A stretch of DNA of 64,000 bases from an uncultured Bellilinea sp. (GCA_938040735.1 CALHYE010000009.1:58299-122298); one strand, 5' to 3'. Positions 48,066 through 59,500 are shown, counted from the stretch's first letter. The notes: generated from the sequence alone by a model not told the origin. Numbers and translations: made by a program.

Positions 48066-50138
48066 TTATCCCTCATCTCGCTGGAACACAATATCCGTTT
48101 CCCGGCATTTTCGCTTGGTTTGGTCAATTTCGCTCAATTCGTACTTTGATTCGGGCTTTTGGAAAATATCCAAGCCGCGCCCGGGATAGATACACCAGCC
48201 GTTATCTGCCCATATCTTCCGGTCGTGGATGACAGGGTCAAATTCAAAAGCAAAGTGTATGCCATGCAGGGTCAGGCTGGCTTTGATCTCTGCGAACTTT
48301 TGTTCCTGAACCTTTTCTTGATAGGCATCCTCGGATGAAGTGATCAGTCTCAGTTCTATTTGTCCGGCTGAGGTTTCTAAAATCCCCGCAAAAGCGACGA
48401 AGTTCCGAATCTGGTATTCCAATCGAACGTAAGGATCAACCACCACGATCTTTTTCGCGCCCTTGAGATAGGGTCCAAAGAGATTCTGGTAGCTGTATCC
48501 GGTTTCTCCCTCGCGGATGTGGACCGTCTTCGCCGTCAACGTCGTGGGTTGATCAGCGTTCGTTAACGGCTTTCCCACCTCTTCGCCTAAGAACTGGAAT
48601 ACTTTGGCTTCTTCCTCATCGGTTGGAACGACAGGCTCCGCGGAAACTGGGGGCGTTGCTTCTGCCAGGACGCTTTCTTCAATATAAAACACCAAACGGT
48701 GACAGCGTTGAAATTCATCGGGGATCTTGGACTTGAAGGTGGTGGGAATATACTCGCGGTCGAGTTTGCACAGCTCATCGCGCACACGCTGACGCAGCTC
48801 CAGTGCCGGGTTCACGCAGAGGGCGTAAAACTCGTCTTCCGCGGGGTCTTTATCAGGGAAGATAATTTTTAACAGACCCGTGGCACCCGCCTCGATGGCT
48901 TTGTTGTCGCGCATATCGTCGCAATTTTCCAGTTCCATCGTAGTTTTGACATAATCGCGGTAGCTGATGTCACTGCGCAGGGAGTGCAGGATTTCGCCAA
49001 AAATATCGCCTTTTAAACCGATTGCCCGCGAAGGGGTTTCTTTGCTGACGCGCGGCAAATCCCACCCGGGCAGCAATCCTGAAAAGCGGTCGATGAAAGC
49101 GGTCTCGCGTAAGAAGTTCGGGAAGACGCGGAACAGCCCGATTTGCTCATTGATCGGGCGTTTGTTCGCATCCAGTTCGATGTTTGCCAGCATGACCAAC
49201 CCTGCTTCGGCGGTGATCGAGCTGGCGCTGCCGCGCCCGAACCGCCCGGCTTCCAGGTAAGACTTCAAGAGAGCGGTCAGCTCGCCCGAGGTGTCGGCTT
49301 TGACTTTTTGGGCTTCGTCAACCACCACGCAATCGTAGCGGGTGATCAGTCCAGGCGTTTTGCGGGAATCGTTGAAGAACAGCACCGCGGGCGTGATCGC
49401 CCCTGAACGGACAGCCACATAGCGGGACATATTTTCAAATACAAAGCTCTTACCTGTGCCTTTCGGCGCCAGTTCGACCAGGTTGTAGCGCGGTTCCACC
49501 ATGGGGATCAGGCGCGAGATGAGCAAGATCTTCTGCCGTTCGGTGTAGAGCCGGTGATTGAACCCCATCGAAGACACCAGGAAATCAATCCATTCCTGGG
49601 TGGTGAAATGCTTGCGGCTCTCGCGGAAATACTCCAGGTCCATGTTCGCCAGTTGAAACGGGCGAAACTCGCGCATCCATACCTGCCCGCGCGGGTTGTC
49701 CTCGCTTTTAGGCACATAATAGAGCGTGCCTACCCCCCACAGCCCGCTACTCAATAGCATCTCATTGTCCTGCACGATTTGAGGTATCACGAATGCTGTG
49801 TCTTCGTCCAGGAATGGGATATGCAAGTAACGATCGCCCATTGCCAGATTGACATAGACAGAATAGTTGTCCAGCAATTGGACTTCCAATTGCTCGTAAA
49901 GCTGATTCTTGATCGTTTCTTTCTGGCTCTTATCCGGCAGGTATTTTTGCACAAAGCGCGCAATCTTTTCCCGGGCAGCATCGGTCAATTCATTGCTGTC
50001 CTCGATGTAATGCGAAATAATCCATTCACGCACATAGGTGGGTATGGCGCGGCTGCCAAAGCCAGCTTGGTGGACAAATGATTTGTTGATCACAATTTCG
50101 CTGAAAACGTCCAGAGCCTTTTGTTCGAAACTTTCCAT
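48066..50138 (-). CDS. brxL: BREX Lon-like ATPase BrxL
   Basis: NLVELAPKGTGKSFVFENMSRYV (Walker A), YDCVVVDEAQKVKADTSGELTALLKSYLEAGRFGRG, LRETAFIDRFSGLLPGWDLPRVSKE. Confidence 0.93.
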   Translation of the reverse strand: MESFEQKALDVFSEIVINKSFVHQAGFGSRAIPTYVREWIISHYIEDSNELTDAAREKIARFVQKYLPDKSQKETIKNQLYEQLEVQLLDNYSVYVNLAMGDRYLHIPFLDEDTAFVIPQIVQDNEMLLSSGLWGVGTLYYVPKSEDNPRGQVWMREFRPFQLANMDLEYFRESRKHFTTQEWIDFLVSSMGFNHRLYTERQKILLISRLIPMVEPRYNLVELAPKGTGKSFVFENMSRYVAVRSGAITPAVLFFNDSRKTPGLITRYDCVVVDEAQKVKADTSGELTALLKSYLEAGRFGRGSASSITAEAGLVMLANIELDANKRPINEQIGLFRVFPNFLRETAFIDRFSGLLPGWDLPRVSKETPSRAIGLKGDIFGEILHSLRSDISYRDYVKTTMELENCDDMRDNKAIEAGATGLLKIIFPDKDPAEDEFYALCVNPALELRQRVRDELCKLDREYIPTTFKSKIPDEFQRCHRLVFYIEESVLAEATPPVSAEPVVPTDEEEAKVFQFLGEEVGKPLTNADQPTTLTAKTVHIREGETGYSYQNLFGPYLKGAKKIVVVDPYVRLEYQIRNFVAFAGILETSAGQIELRLITSSEDAYQEKVQEQKFAEIKASLTLHGIHFAFEFDPVIHDRKIWADNGWCIYPGRGLDIFQKPESKYELSEIDQTKRKCRETDIVFQRDEG

Positions 50139-50166
50139 CGCACACTCCTACGCCAGTATCTTGATA

Positions 50167-52515
50167 TTACACGTCAAAGAGGTCGCTGTTCTTTTCTTCG
50201 ACCATCTTCTTCATGGTGATCTTCGCCTGGAAATCGAAGATGTGCTGCTCGCCGCGGGCTTGAAAACGAACGCGCAGCCGCAGGCTGGTTTGATCTTCCG
50301 GGACTTTGGTCTGCCGGAAGCGAGATTGGATTTGCAGCGAGGTCTTTGTCTTTCCATTCAGCAAAGATACCTTGACGGGTTCGCTTTCCACGTTGCCATT
50401 GAGCACCATCACCGAGATGTTTTCAACCGCCAGGTCGTTGGGATTACCCAGCTCCAGTTCGATGCTTTCCATGCGGTAGCGATACTCGGTTTTGCGCAGC
50501 AATACGGTCAGGTCTTGCAGCGGCACCGCTGCCGGCTCAAACACCAAGTAAGGGACGATCATTTCTTCTGGCAGCAAGCCGCCATGCACATAGAAGTCTT
50601 TCGCCGTGGGAATGAAACGGTTGCCGCGCCGTGCGCAGAGCACGTTTTCAGGATTTAAAAAATCATTGGCGTGCAGGAAAAAACAGTCCAGCCTCAAATT
50701 ATCGGCTAAACCCGCAAATCGCTCCGGGCTGACGGTGATGTAGCGGTGCGAGCGGGTGTCAAAACCCGCGGTTTTGAAAAAGGAGGGATCCAGGTCATTG
50801 GGGATTTCTGCCGGAATGCGCGTGGATCCATGGTCGGAAACCACGTGAATGCGGATGTTTTCCCGCAAGCCGTGCTTCTCGATAAACCGGACGCAGTTCT
50901 CCACCAGACTCTCCAGTAGGTGTTGAATGTGGACGCGGTGCGGCATGCCGATCTCATCGGCGGAGCGGTGCATGGCTTTATCCACTGCCAGGTAGTTGAC
51001 CACATAGGCTGCGGCGTCGACCGTCTGCACGGCAGAAAGCCCGCCGATATCGCTGAGGTAGCGGAAGGCGCGGTCGTTGAAATACGGCACCCAGCCTTTC
51101 TCGATAATCCCCTTGTAAGTCTTGTCATCCATCGCCTGGTAGCCGACCGCGCCGGAGAGCAGGCACTTCTTGGAGATCTCGGTCTCGCTGGGCGCCATGG
51201 CGATGTAGGGCTCGGCGGCAGCCAGGTAGTAGCCGCGCTCCTGGAACAGATCACGCAGCATTTCGGAAAAGGACCAATCCAGGTTGTCGATCACCAAAAC
51301 CAGGTTCACCACTCCAGCGCGTTTTAAATCCAGTGCTTTATTGGGGAGAATGTTGAAGACCATACGTTTCGAATTGGCGTGGAGGTTATCCCAGCTTTTC
51401 ATCAGCCACTCCGAAAAAAGGTCGCCGATTGAATACAGATCAGGGTCAAACTGTTCTTGACGATCACACCAGGATTGGTAGGGTAGGTAGGACTCGGTCG
51501 CCCATACAAGCATGGTATCCACATCCCAGTGAAGATCTGGGGGTTCGGGCTTGGGTGGACGGACAAGATCGCGCAAGGCAGCGATTTTCCGAGCGAGCCG
51601 GCGAGACTGAGCGCTGAACTTTTCCTCAATTTGATCCATCAGCTCCGCTGTGATCCAATCGGGATGGTCTCGCAGGTGCTTTTCGACCGCCTCAAACTCC
51701 ACCGCCAGCAGACCGCTGATGGTTTCGAGCAGCGCCGCCAGTTCGTCTGGGTTATTCGGCTGCTGGCTGTTCATTAAGTAAGTGACCTGGGTCACCGTTT
51801 CAGGGATCTCGTCTTCCTTGACCTCCAGCTCCTCCAGCGGCAGTTTGAGCGCTCGGAACAGGTCGAAAGTTTCGCCCAACAATGCATCCCCCAGGGCGGG
51901 ATAGCCGCGCAAGGCGCGAAACTGCATCAGGCTGCGCTTCAAAGCGGGTGGGTCGGCTGCGAACAGATCCACCAGCCGGCGCTGTTCACCGGAGCGAGCG
52001 TTGCTCTTCCACTCCTCTACGCGGCTGTGCAGGGCGCGCGCCAGCAGCGATATAGACTTCAACTTGCGCCAGCGTTGAGGCTCGACCGCATTGAGCAGGG
52101 CGGCGATCTGGGTGAAAGGAAAGGATTTGGCGTTGAAAATGGGCGCGTAAAAGTGCGCCAGCAGAGTATCCTCAAAAGAAAAGCCCGGCTTCGGCTGCAG
52201 GTCGAGCGCCAGCAGCCCGGCTTGGATGATTTCTTCATTGCTAACGCTGACGGGAATCGCCATCCCCCAGCGCTGAGCCAGGGCGGCGCGGGCGTCGAGC
52301 GTCTCAAAGACGAACGCCCCTTGCGGGTAGCGGGCGGACATATTCTTGAACCATTGTATAACCACCGGCTGCGTTATGACCAGGGCATACTCTTGATGAT
52401 TTCCGTAGGCGTGTTGGATATCTTTCACCCGTTGGGGATATTCCCCAATGGAGACCATTCGTTCTGCTGGAATGCCAAACCCCAAATTATTCGGATCTGC
52501 AATAATCTTAATCAT
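50167..52515 (-). CDS. pglZ: PglZ-domain (alkaline-phosphatase superfamily) BREX protein
   Basis: VVNLVLVIDNLDWSFSEMLRDLFQ...YIAMAPSETEISKKCLLSG...IHVVSDHGSTRIPAEIP. Confidence 0.92.
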   Translation of the reverse strand: MIKIIADPNNLGFGIPAERMVSIGEYPQRVKDIQHAYGNHQEYALVITQPVVIQWFKNMSARYPQGAFVFETLDARAALAQRWGMAIPVSVSNEEIIQAGLLALDLQPKPGFSFEDTLLAHFYAPIFNAKSFPFTQIAALLNAVEPQRWRKLKSISLLARALHSRVEEWKSNARSGEQRRLVDLFAADPPALKRSLMQFRALRGYPALGDALLGETFDLFRALKLPLEELEVKEDEIPETVTQVTYLMNSQQPNNPDELAALLETISGLLAVEFEAVEKHLRDHPDWITAELMDQIEEKFSAQSRRLARKIAALRDLVRPPKPEPPDLHWDVDTMLVWATESYLPYQSWCDRQEQFDPDLYSIGDLFSEWLMKSWDNLHANSKRMVFNILPNKALDLKRAGVVNLVLVIDNLDWSFSEMLRDLFQERGYYLAAAEPYIAMAPSETEISKKCLLSGAVGYQAMDDKTYKGIIEKGWVPYFNDRAFRYLSDIGGLSAVQTVDAAAYVVNYLAVDKAMHRSADEIGMPHRVHIQHLLESLVENCVRFIEKHGLRENIRIHVVSDHGSTRIPAEIPNDLDPSFFKTAGFDTRSHRYITVSPERFAGLADNLRLDCFFLHANDFLNPENVLCARRGNRFIPTAKDFYVHGGLLPEEMIVPYLVFEPAAVPLQDLTVLLRKTEYRYRMESIELELGNPNDLAVENISVMVLNGNVESEPVKVSLLNGKTKTSLQIQSRFRQTKVPEDQTSLRLRVRFQARGEQHIFDFQAKITMKKMVEEKNSDLFDV

Positions 52516-53176
52516 GATTCCTTTGCCCTGGATTCGGCTGTGGGAGCTGCCGGGTATCCACATGAACTTGCATACAGGCTCTAACAGTTTCAACAAATTC
52601 TTCCCTGGTTCGCTGTGAGGCGAGATTATATAGTTGCCTTCCTGTGCTATCCCACTGACTGTGGTGCGCCTTTTGATGCTGGTATGTAGTAAAACGCTTG
52701 TAGATAAAATCCAGGATTTCATCCCATATCAGCTGCACCGCAGCGGGAAGAATTGCGTCATTTTTTCTCTCGCCCAGAGCGAATAATCTCACCCGATAGG
52801 CATCATCCTGGAAAAAGCCCTGGTGATAGAGCGCCTGGGCGACCTCAACGACCCGTTGCGAATCAAACGCGCCAACGGCATACAAGACGCGCTGCATGTT
52901 TTCATCCAATGGATTGGTCCAGGGTCCGTTCAGGCGGCATAAACCGTGCTTGACTTCCGCAAAAATAATATCAATTCTGCCGTCGGAATTGAAAACGGGA
53001 TGGTCTGGCATTGGTTCGCCGGAGGTCAACAATTCCGCGCGGTGCGGGAACCTTACTGCCAGCACATCCACATCTGTGCGCTGCGAACCGCGCCGGTCGG
53101 GGTGTACCACAAAGTTCGTGATGGTAGCGCACCCGTTCAGGCGAAAGAACCAGTAGGCAATCCTCTCAGGATTCAT
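52508..53176 (-). CDS. BREX-embedded protein with candidate PD-(D/E)XK nuclease motif
   Basis: MNPERIAYWFFRLNGCATITNFVVHPDRRGSQRTDVDVLAVRFPHRAEL...GRIDIIFAEVKHGLCRLNG: D...(E)xK pattern; overlaps the pglZ start and abuts the pglX end. Confidence 0.6.
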   Translation of the reverse strand: MNPERIAYWFFRLNGCATITNFVVHPDRRGSQRTDVDVLAVRFPHRAELLTSGEPMPDHPVFNSDGRIDIIFAEVKHGLCRLNGPWTNPLDENMQRVLYAVGAFDSQRVVEVAQALYHQGFFQDDAYRVRLFALGERKNDAILPAAVQLIWDEILDFIYKRFTTYQHQKAHHSQWDSTGRQLYNLASQRTREEFVETVRACMQVHVDTRQLPQPNPGQRNHD

Positions 53177-53177
53177 T

Positions 53178-56100
53178 TCATACCTCCTTCTCCTCATCGG
53201 CGCGCCAGACCAGGTCATATTCTTTCAGGAAGCGGTTCTGCTCTTCAGTAAGACCGTAGATCGGGGCAATGAAATCATCCATGCGGTTGATGATATGCCG
53301 GCTTTTGCGCGGGTAAAACTCTTGATAATAGGCGGTCGAACCGCCCAAGGCAGTACTTTTGATAATTGAATTCTTCTGATAGTCGTCCATTAACTCTTTG
53401 ACCAACAAAGCCACTTTTTCCTGATTTTGACGGAAGGTTTCATAGCCGTGAATACCGAACTCGCCAATCTCGGAGATCAAGACATGAAATTCGTCACTTT
53501 GTGTAATCCACCAATAATAAAAAGGGAGGAGTTGACAAGTAAGACGAATAAATCTCTATCGAATGTATTGTTAAAATGAAATTCTCTCAATCCTGTAGAT
53601 ATTGATGGGATTGCATCCTTTCCCCGCTTAAAATACGGAACAAAGTCGTAGGCTTTGATCCAGTAGCGGGCAATATTATGAATATAGCAGGAATTATTGC
53701 TATCTGTATCGGTGGAAATTAAACTGCCTATTCTCAGAGGTGCGTTTTTGATCTTCCGATAGATTTCTGCACCTGTTTCAGAACCCACTTTTGGAATCAC
53801 GCTCTGATCTATACAATCCACATAAGCGAGTCCGGGTTCACGAACAACCTGCTCTTGATCTTCTTTTCGCCAGCGCCACAATTTTGAAGAATACAATTGA
53901 CACGCCGAAGTAAATCCTTTCGTATGGGCAACAAATATGGTGATTCGTTGTGAAACACCCTCAAACAAAGTATTTGGCCTTATAGAATAGTGGCTTGCAT
54001 ATAGTCGGTGGTAATTATGGTAAACCCCTTGGCGAACGTTTTCATAACTGGAACCGCAGGCAAACGATAACGGCACGATAAACCCAATCGATCCTCGAGG
54101 CTGATTCAAGTCGACTGCCCGGGTGATAAAGTGACCAAACAGGTTTCCACATCCGGCAGCGGGTTCTTTCTTGAAATAGCCGTTTTCCTTGAAGGTGTCA
54201 TAGGGCGGGTTGCAGGTGATGCAGGTGAAGCCGCGGCGCGATAAACAAACATCCGGGAACTCCAATTCCCAATGAAAGTGTTTTTGGAGCGCTAATGACC
54301 CGGCGAGGGGGAAGTCTTTGCTTTGAACCAGGGCAGCGTACTGCATTTCTTCCACTTGATTGCCAAAATACAGGCTGGTGTGCAGGTCGCAAATCGCCTT
54401 GTAGCCCTCCAAAATGCGCTCCATTTCCTCTAACCAGGCTTTCTTGGCGCGCACATCCTCCAGGCTGGCGGTGGCTTTGGCGGCGATCAGGCGGCTCTTG
54501 GCGATCACCTCTTCCACCGCTGCCTTGAAATCCGGGTCGCGTTCGAAGAGATTGAGCTGGCGCGGCTCCTTTTTGGTGGTGGAGAAGGGATAATTGCCGA
54601 TCTCATCCAGGCGCGCCCCCACCAGGCTGTTGCCACATTTGAGATGGTGATTTAAGAAAGAGAGTGGTTGGTTTTTCGCCATGGAGAGGATCCACAGCGA
54701 GAGCTTTGCCAGTTCCACCGCCAGCGGGTTGAGGTCCACGCCGTAGATACAGTTCTCCACCACCCAGCGCCGCCAGTAACCTGTGCCGCTTTCCAGGCTG
54801 GTCTCGATGCCGGTTTCGTTCAAAATTTCCGTGATAAAGTTAGCAATTAAATTGGCGGCATTGACCAGAAAATGCCCGCTGCCCATGGCGGGGTCTAGCA
54901 CTGAAAGTTCCAGCACCTTTTCGCGTACAAATGCCAGCGCATTTTCTTCCAAAAGCGCACCCAGCGCAGCACGCTCGTCGGCGTCAATCGCTCGCTGATA
55001 GGCTTCCAGGGTGGGTCGCTGTTCTGCCATAAAAGCGTCTTTGAGTTCCTTCAGCTTCTCGCCCACCGTGTTGCGCACAATGTAATCCACGATGTACTCC
55101 GGGGTGTAATACGAGCCGGTGGATTTGCGCTCGCTGGGATCACCAGCAAAATAGACCTCACCGGCTTTGATAAAATGTCCCTTCACCAGCCTGCCGCCCT
55201 GCGAAGCGGGGATGAACTGGATCTTCCCTTTGGCAACCTTGACTTCAGTATTCTCCTGGGCAATATACAGCTTGTGCTCCAGCAACCCTTCGTAGAGCGT
55301 GCCCAGGTGGCGCACACTCATGTCGCGGTAGCTGATCGGTTTCTCTTCACCGTTCTTCTCACGGTAACTGGTCAGGTTGAAAACGACATTTGCCAGATAG
55401 GAGTCGCTGATGCGGGTGTCGGACAGAAAACGGGTGAACTCGCTCTCCTGCGGGCTGAACAGACCGCCGTTGTAAGTTTGATCAATATCCACGAAGATCG
55501 TTTCCAGGTCTTCCCACAACCCGGCAGCGCCCGGGGAGCCGCCCCCTGCCTCCCTGAGGCGCTGGCTGGTCTCGATCACCTTCTTCAGCAGGGCGTGGTT
55601 CTCGTCGCTGAGCAAAAGGCGGGCGTCGGCGTACAAGAGGAACAGCAGACGGAACATGTATAGCATGGCGGAGTGGTAGATTTTGCGGCGCTGGGCTTCG
55701 TCATCCAAGCCCTCACCCCCAACCCCTCTCCCACCTGCAGGAGAGGGGAGAACAGATGAGGTTCGTAAAGACTCCACATACCCCATGCACAGGTCCGAAA
55801 GCACGCCCTTGCCGCCCTCTTCGCGCTGCTTGAGGGCGTTCGCCAGCTCTTTTTCGATGTAGTCAATCTTCTGCAGCGATTCCTGCTTGAAGCGGTCAAA
55901 CTGGCATTTGCCGTCTGCGCCGATGACGAAATTTTCCGCCTTCAGGAATTTGTGGAAGATCTGGTATGCATCCCTGGCTTTCGCCTTCAAAATAGCTTCG
56001 AGGTCAATCTCCAGATAGGTCTCATAAGGCGTGGGTTCATCCAGATGATAAATGCGCCAAAGATTGCCGTTGGTCAGCAGTCCCCATTGTAATTGGCGCT

Positions 56101-56455
56101 CGCGCACGGCGCGGATGGACTTTTCCGCCCAATTACGCCCCATGCGGGTGCTGTCCAAATCTTCCTCAGGCAGCAAGATAAAACAGACCGAAAGCGGCGC
56201 CTCATTGCCAGCGCTGCCCATGGGGAACAGGGATGTCAACGACTCGGAAAAGGGTTTGGCGAAAAACCCCAGCGCCGAGAGCACCTCGTGGACGTAGCTA
56301 TCTTTCCACGCCTGCAGGCTGCGTGTATCGGCGTACTCGCGGTATTCCGCCAGCACATTGAGCGAAGCCCACACTTCGGCGTTTTCCACCTGGCGGGTGA
56401 TTTCCTCCAGGTAAATCTCAGAAAAGAGCATTTCATTTCGGTAATAGATCGTCAT
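53178..56455 (-). CDS. pglX: PglX-like adenine-specific DNA methyltransferase, split by a 1-nt frameshift (ORFs 53477..56455 and 53178..53480)
   Basis: LDPAMGSGHFLVNAANL (motif I), ITCNPPYDTF (motif IV); frame 1 ends LVNSSLFIIGGLHKVTNFMS*, adjacent frame continues LVNSSLF-YYWWITQSDEFHVLISEIGEFGIHGYETFRQNQEK. Confidence 0.88.
55711..55750. repeat. Palindromic repeat-like insertion inside pglX
   Basis: CCCCTCTCC-cacctgca-GGAGAGGGG, 9-bp perfect inverted repeat preceded by CCTCACCCCCAA; read in frame as SVLPSPAGGRGVGGEG. Confidence 0.6.
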
Positions 56456-56500
56456 GGTGTCACGTTCTCGGAACTGTCTCTATCCAGCGCATGGAACCTG

Positions 56501-59500
56501 TTACTTGAGGTTATCCAAAGCCCGGCGGACTTCATTTTCCAATTCGTTTACCTTAAATAGATCCGCTTTGGATAGCTCATTGAGCAAGGAGCGCAAGGTG
56601 ATGCGGGCGGCGTCTTTGCTGGGGGGGAATACAAAGGTGACCGTCTCCTCGAAGGCGCTTTGTGCCGGGCGAACGATCTTGTATTTTTCAAGCTCGTCAA
56701 TCGCCTCGATGGTCTTGACCGCGCTGTAGTTGCCCTTTTCATCCGCCACCACCAGCTTGACTTTACGGTTGCCCTGGATGGTCAGCGTATCGCCGGGCGA
56801 TAGTTTACCCCGCTGCTGGCTGGAGGAAGGATCTGAGCCATCCACGGTGTAGTAGATGACCCCCTGACCATCTTCAGTATTCGCATGCAGAATCAACTCG
56901 CCTTGGTAGGTGACCTGGTTCCCATGTTGGGAAAGATCATTTTCGAATTCCAACTCGAGCTGGCTGATCTGCGGCGCGTTGTTCTCGATGTGCGCCTTCC
57001 CGTTGAGGATTCTCCCCACGTACATATCCACGTAATTGCTCATCCAGGTATCCACGCTGCCCAACCTATAGGCTTCCGGCAGGGTCTTGAAGAGCAGCTC
57101 GCGAATATTGACATACGAGGTGAACTTGACCAACGGTTTGCTGTCATTGTTATGATAGGACACCGTGAGGTCTTTTTGGATGCTACTCAGCCCGTTGTAC
57201 CAGTTCCTGAACGCCTCCTGGATGTCCAGGTCCAGATGAGAAGGGCTTCCGAACACTTCGGCTATCTTCTTCAGGATTTGCTCTTCAACGTTGGCTTGAA
57301 TCGCCTCCGCTGCAGCTTTGAAGGATTTCAAATGGACTTCGATATGGAGAAGTTTAGCGGGGGTCAGCGCCTCTCCCGGCACCTGACCGAGTAACTCCAA
57401 CAAGTCGTGCTTGATGAAGCGGAAGGGATCTTTTGTCTTCGCCTGACTTAAGGCTTCTGCCAGCGGCTTTTCTGCCTCCAAGTAGAAGTCCAGCGAACGG
57501 GCGATGATCGGCAGGTTATCCCACCAGGCAGTCACCGCCTGATACGCCTCGCTGATAGTGTATGTTTTGCCCGCCGGGGCCGGTAGGTTGGTGAAAATTT
57601 GCGTGACTTTGGCAAAGTACGCCTGGTCCTCGGCGCTGACCGGCTCAAACAGGATCACGGCGGAGGGATATTGCCCTTGAACCAGGGCAAGCATGTCCTC
57701 TGTACTGGCGAACTGGACATCGGTCAGATTGTTAGGCTCGCGCTTGAAGCGCAACCCATCGCCGTAGAAGCGCCTTGCCAGCAGCAGCATTAGCGTGACC
57801 GCGATTTCTCCCTGACCAAATTCCTCGAAGTACGGCTTAATGAACTTGAGCAGATTCACCTGCCCCATACCCTCCAACGAAGCCAGGCTTTCGAGCAGAT
57901 GGGCGTAAGCCGGCAGAGCAGCGCGGAATTTTTGGATATCCTTTTCAGTTTCCAGGTAACGGACATCGCCTTCCACACTTAAGATGCGCAAAGCCTGGTG
58001 ATCCACAAAACATTTGCGCAGGTACTTGGTTCCGCCGCGGTTATCGGGCCAGGACCAGTTGACACGAATCGGCTGCGAGAGGTCGCAGAGAATATCGCCG
58101 GCTTCTTTGAAAATGGCCCGCACCTGACCGGTCAAATTAATGTGGCACTTGTTGAATTCATTGTGCCCGAAGGTGTTGCGCCGCGCTCCGTAGAACGCCT
58201 GGACCATCCGGTTGGCAACGTCATGGCGTTTGTTCTCCTGAACAGGGACTTCCGCGCCGCCTTGGGCAAACCAGTACACTTTTGAGTTGGTAAAGTACGC
58301 AGTTTTCGCCTCCGCCAGGACTCTGAGCGCCTCATCGCGGATTTTCTTCTCTTCAGATTTTTCGTATGGGCTGAAGTTCTGTGATTGCTTCCTAAACCAG
58401 TCGCTGTCGAGGGATTTTAGGGTAAAGATCGCGTCATAGACCGCGATCGGGCTGCGAGGAATGGCGACCATGACCCGCGGCTGGTCGTTGTGAGCAACAG
58501 CTTTTTTAGCTGTGTCAATGTCCTGGTCGCTCTCGCAAAAGACATACACCACCGTGCCCTCGTAAGCGCCGGAGCGGCTGGCAACCGACTGCCTTTCCTG
58601 CTCTTGCGCGGCGAAGAATGACAGCGAAACGCCGTCGACCAGTTGCTTTTGGGTTAACTGGGCTGGAGTGGCAAAGACGACTTTGAGACGCTTGTCTTCA
58701 CTATACGCGGCGTTGTAATCTTTCGCTTCCAGGTATATTTCATCCCCTTTCAGTGGATTAAACTCCAGGAATGATCCCAGCAAGTTGGTTGGGCGGTTTG
58801 CCGGGTTGGCTTTATATTGCTCGACCAGACGCTGCACGTCTTTACGGTCCCCGCGCACGAGTTCATAAATGCCATGGTTATTAAAGAGCACGCCAGCATC
58901 GCAAAGCAGTTTGAGACGGGCTTCGATTTGGGTTTTTTCCTCGTTTGAGACGTAATCCAACGCAAACTCGATATTTTGGCCTGTGTTCGCAATGGTCACA
59001 TCTGGCGTGCTGGCAATCTCGTTCACCAGCATGACTTTGATGATCCGCAACATGAGGTCATCAGCCGTGTCGAACAATTGCTGCTGACTTTGTCGCGCTA
59101 CATATGCATTCAATTCGCGAAGCGTGGCTTCGTAGTTGATCACCGCGTTTTTCACGCGGTCCACCAGCCGGCTGTTGGTTGCTTTAAGACTATCTTTGAA
59201 ATAGTCCACCAGAAGGTCAGCCGTGTAGAGCGCCAGCTTTCCTTGTTCAACAACCTCATGATTCTCTATGAACCATGGGTAAGAATACGGTTGAACGTTT
59301 ACCCACCCATCTTCGCCGGTTTCAAACTCCGGGGCGAAGAACTTAAACACCGAGCGGTTATCCGAGCCAGCTTCCCCGGCTAACCGCAGCAACGCAAAGG
59401 TCGCAAGTGGGTGCATCGGATATATGTTTTGGATAACGTTGTTCTTGATTTTTGGGGCGGGGAGCCAGTTGAAGAGTCGCAAGCGGTTGCATTCTCCAGA

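Noticed and set aside
49143-52584. Plus-strand ORFs (up to ~206 aa) antisense to brxL and pglZ
   Set aside because: Fully overlapped by well-supported BREX genes; no domain signature or credible ribosome-binding sites.
53495-53535. Programmed -1 ribosomal frameshifting in pglX
   Set aside because: The site is not a canonical X_XXY_YYZ heptamer in the zero frame (CTT TTT A), and I see no obvious downstream pseudoknot; phase variation or sequence error is simpler, so it is only kept as an alternative in the finding.
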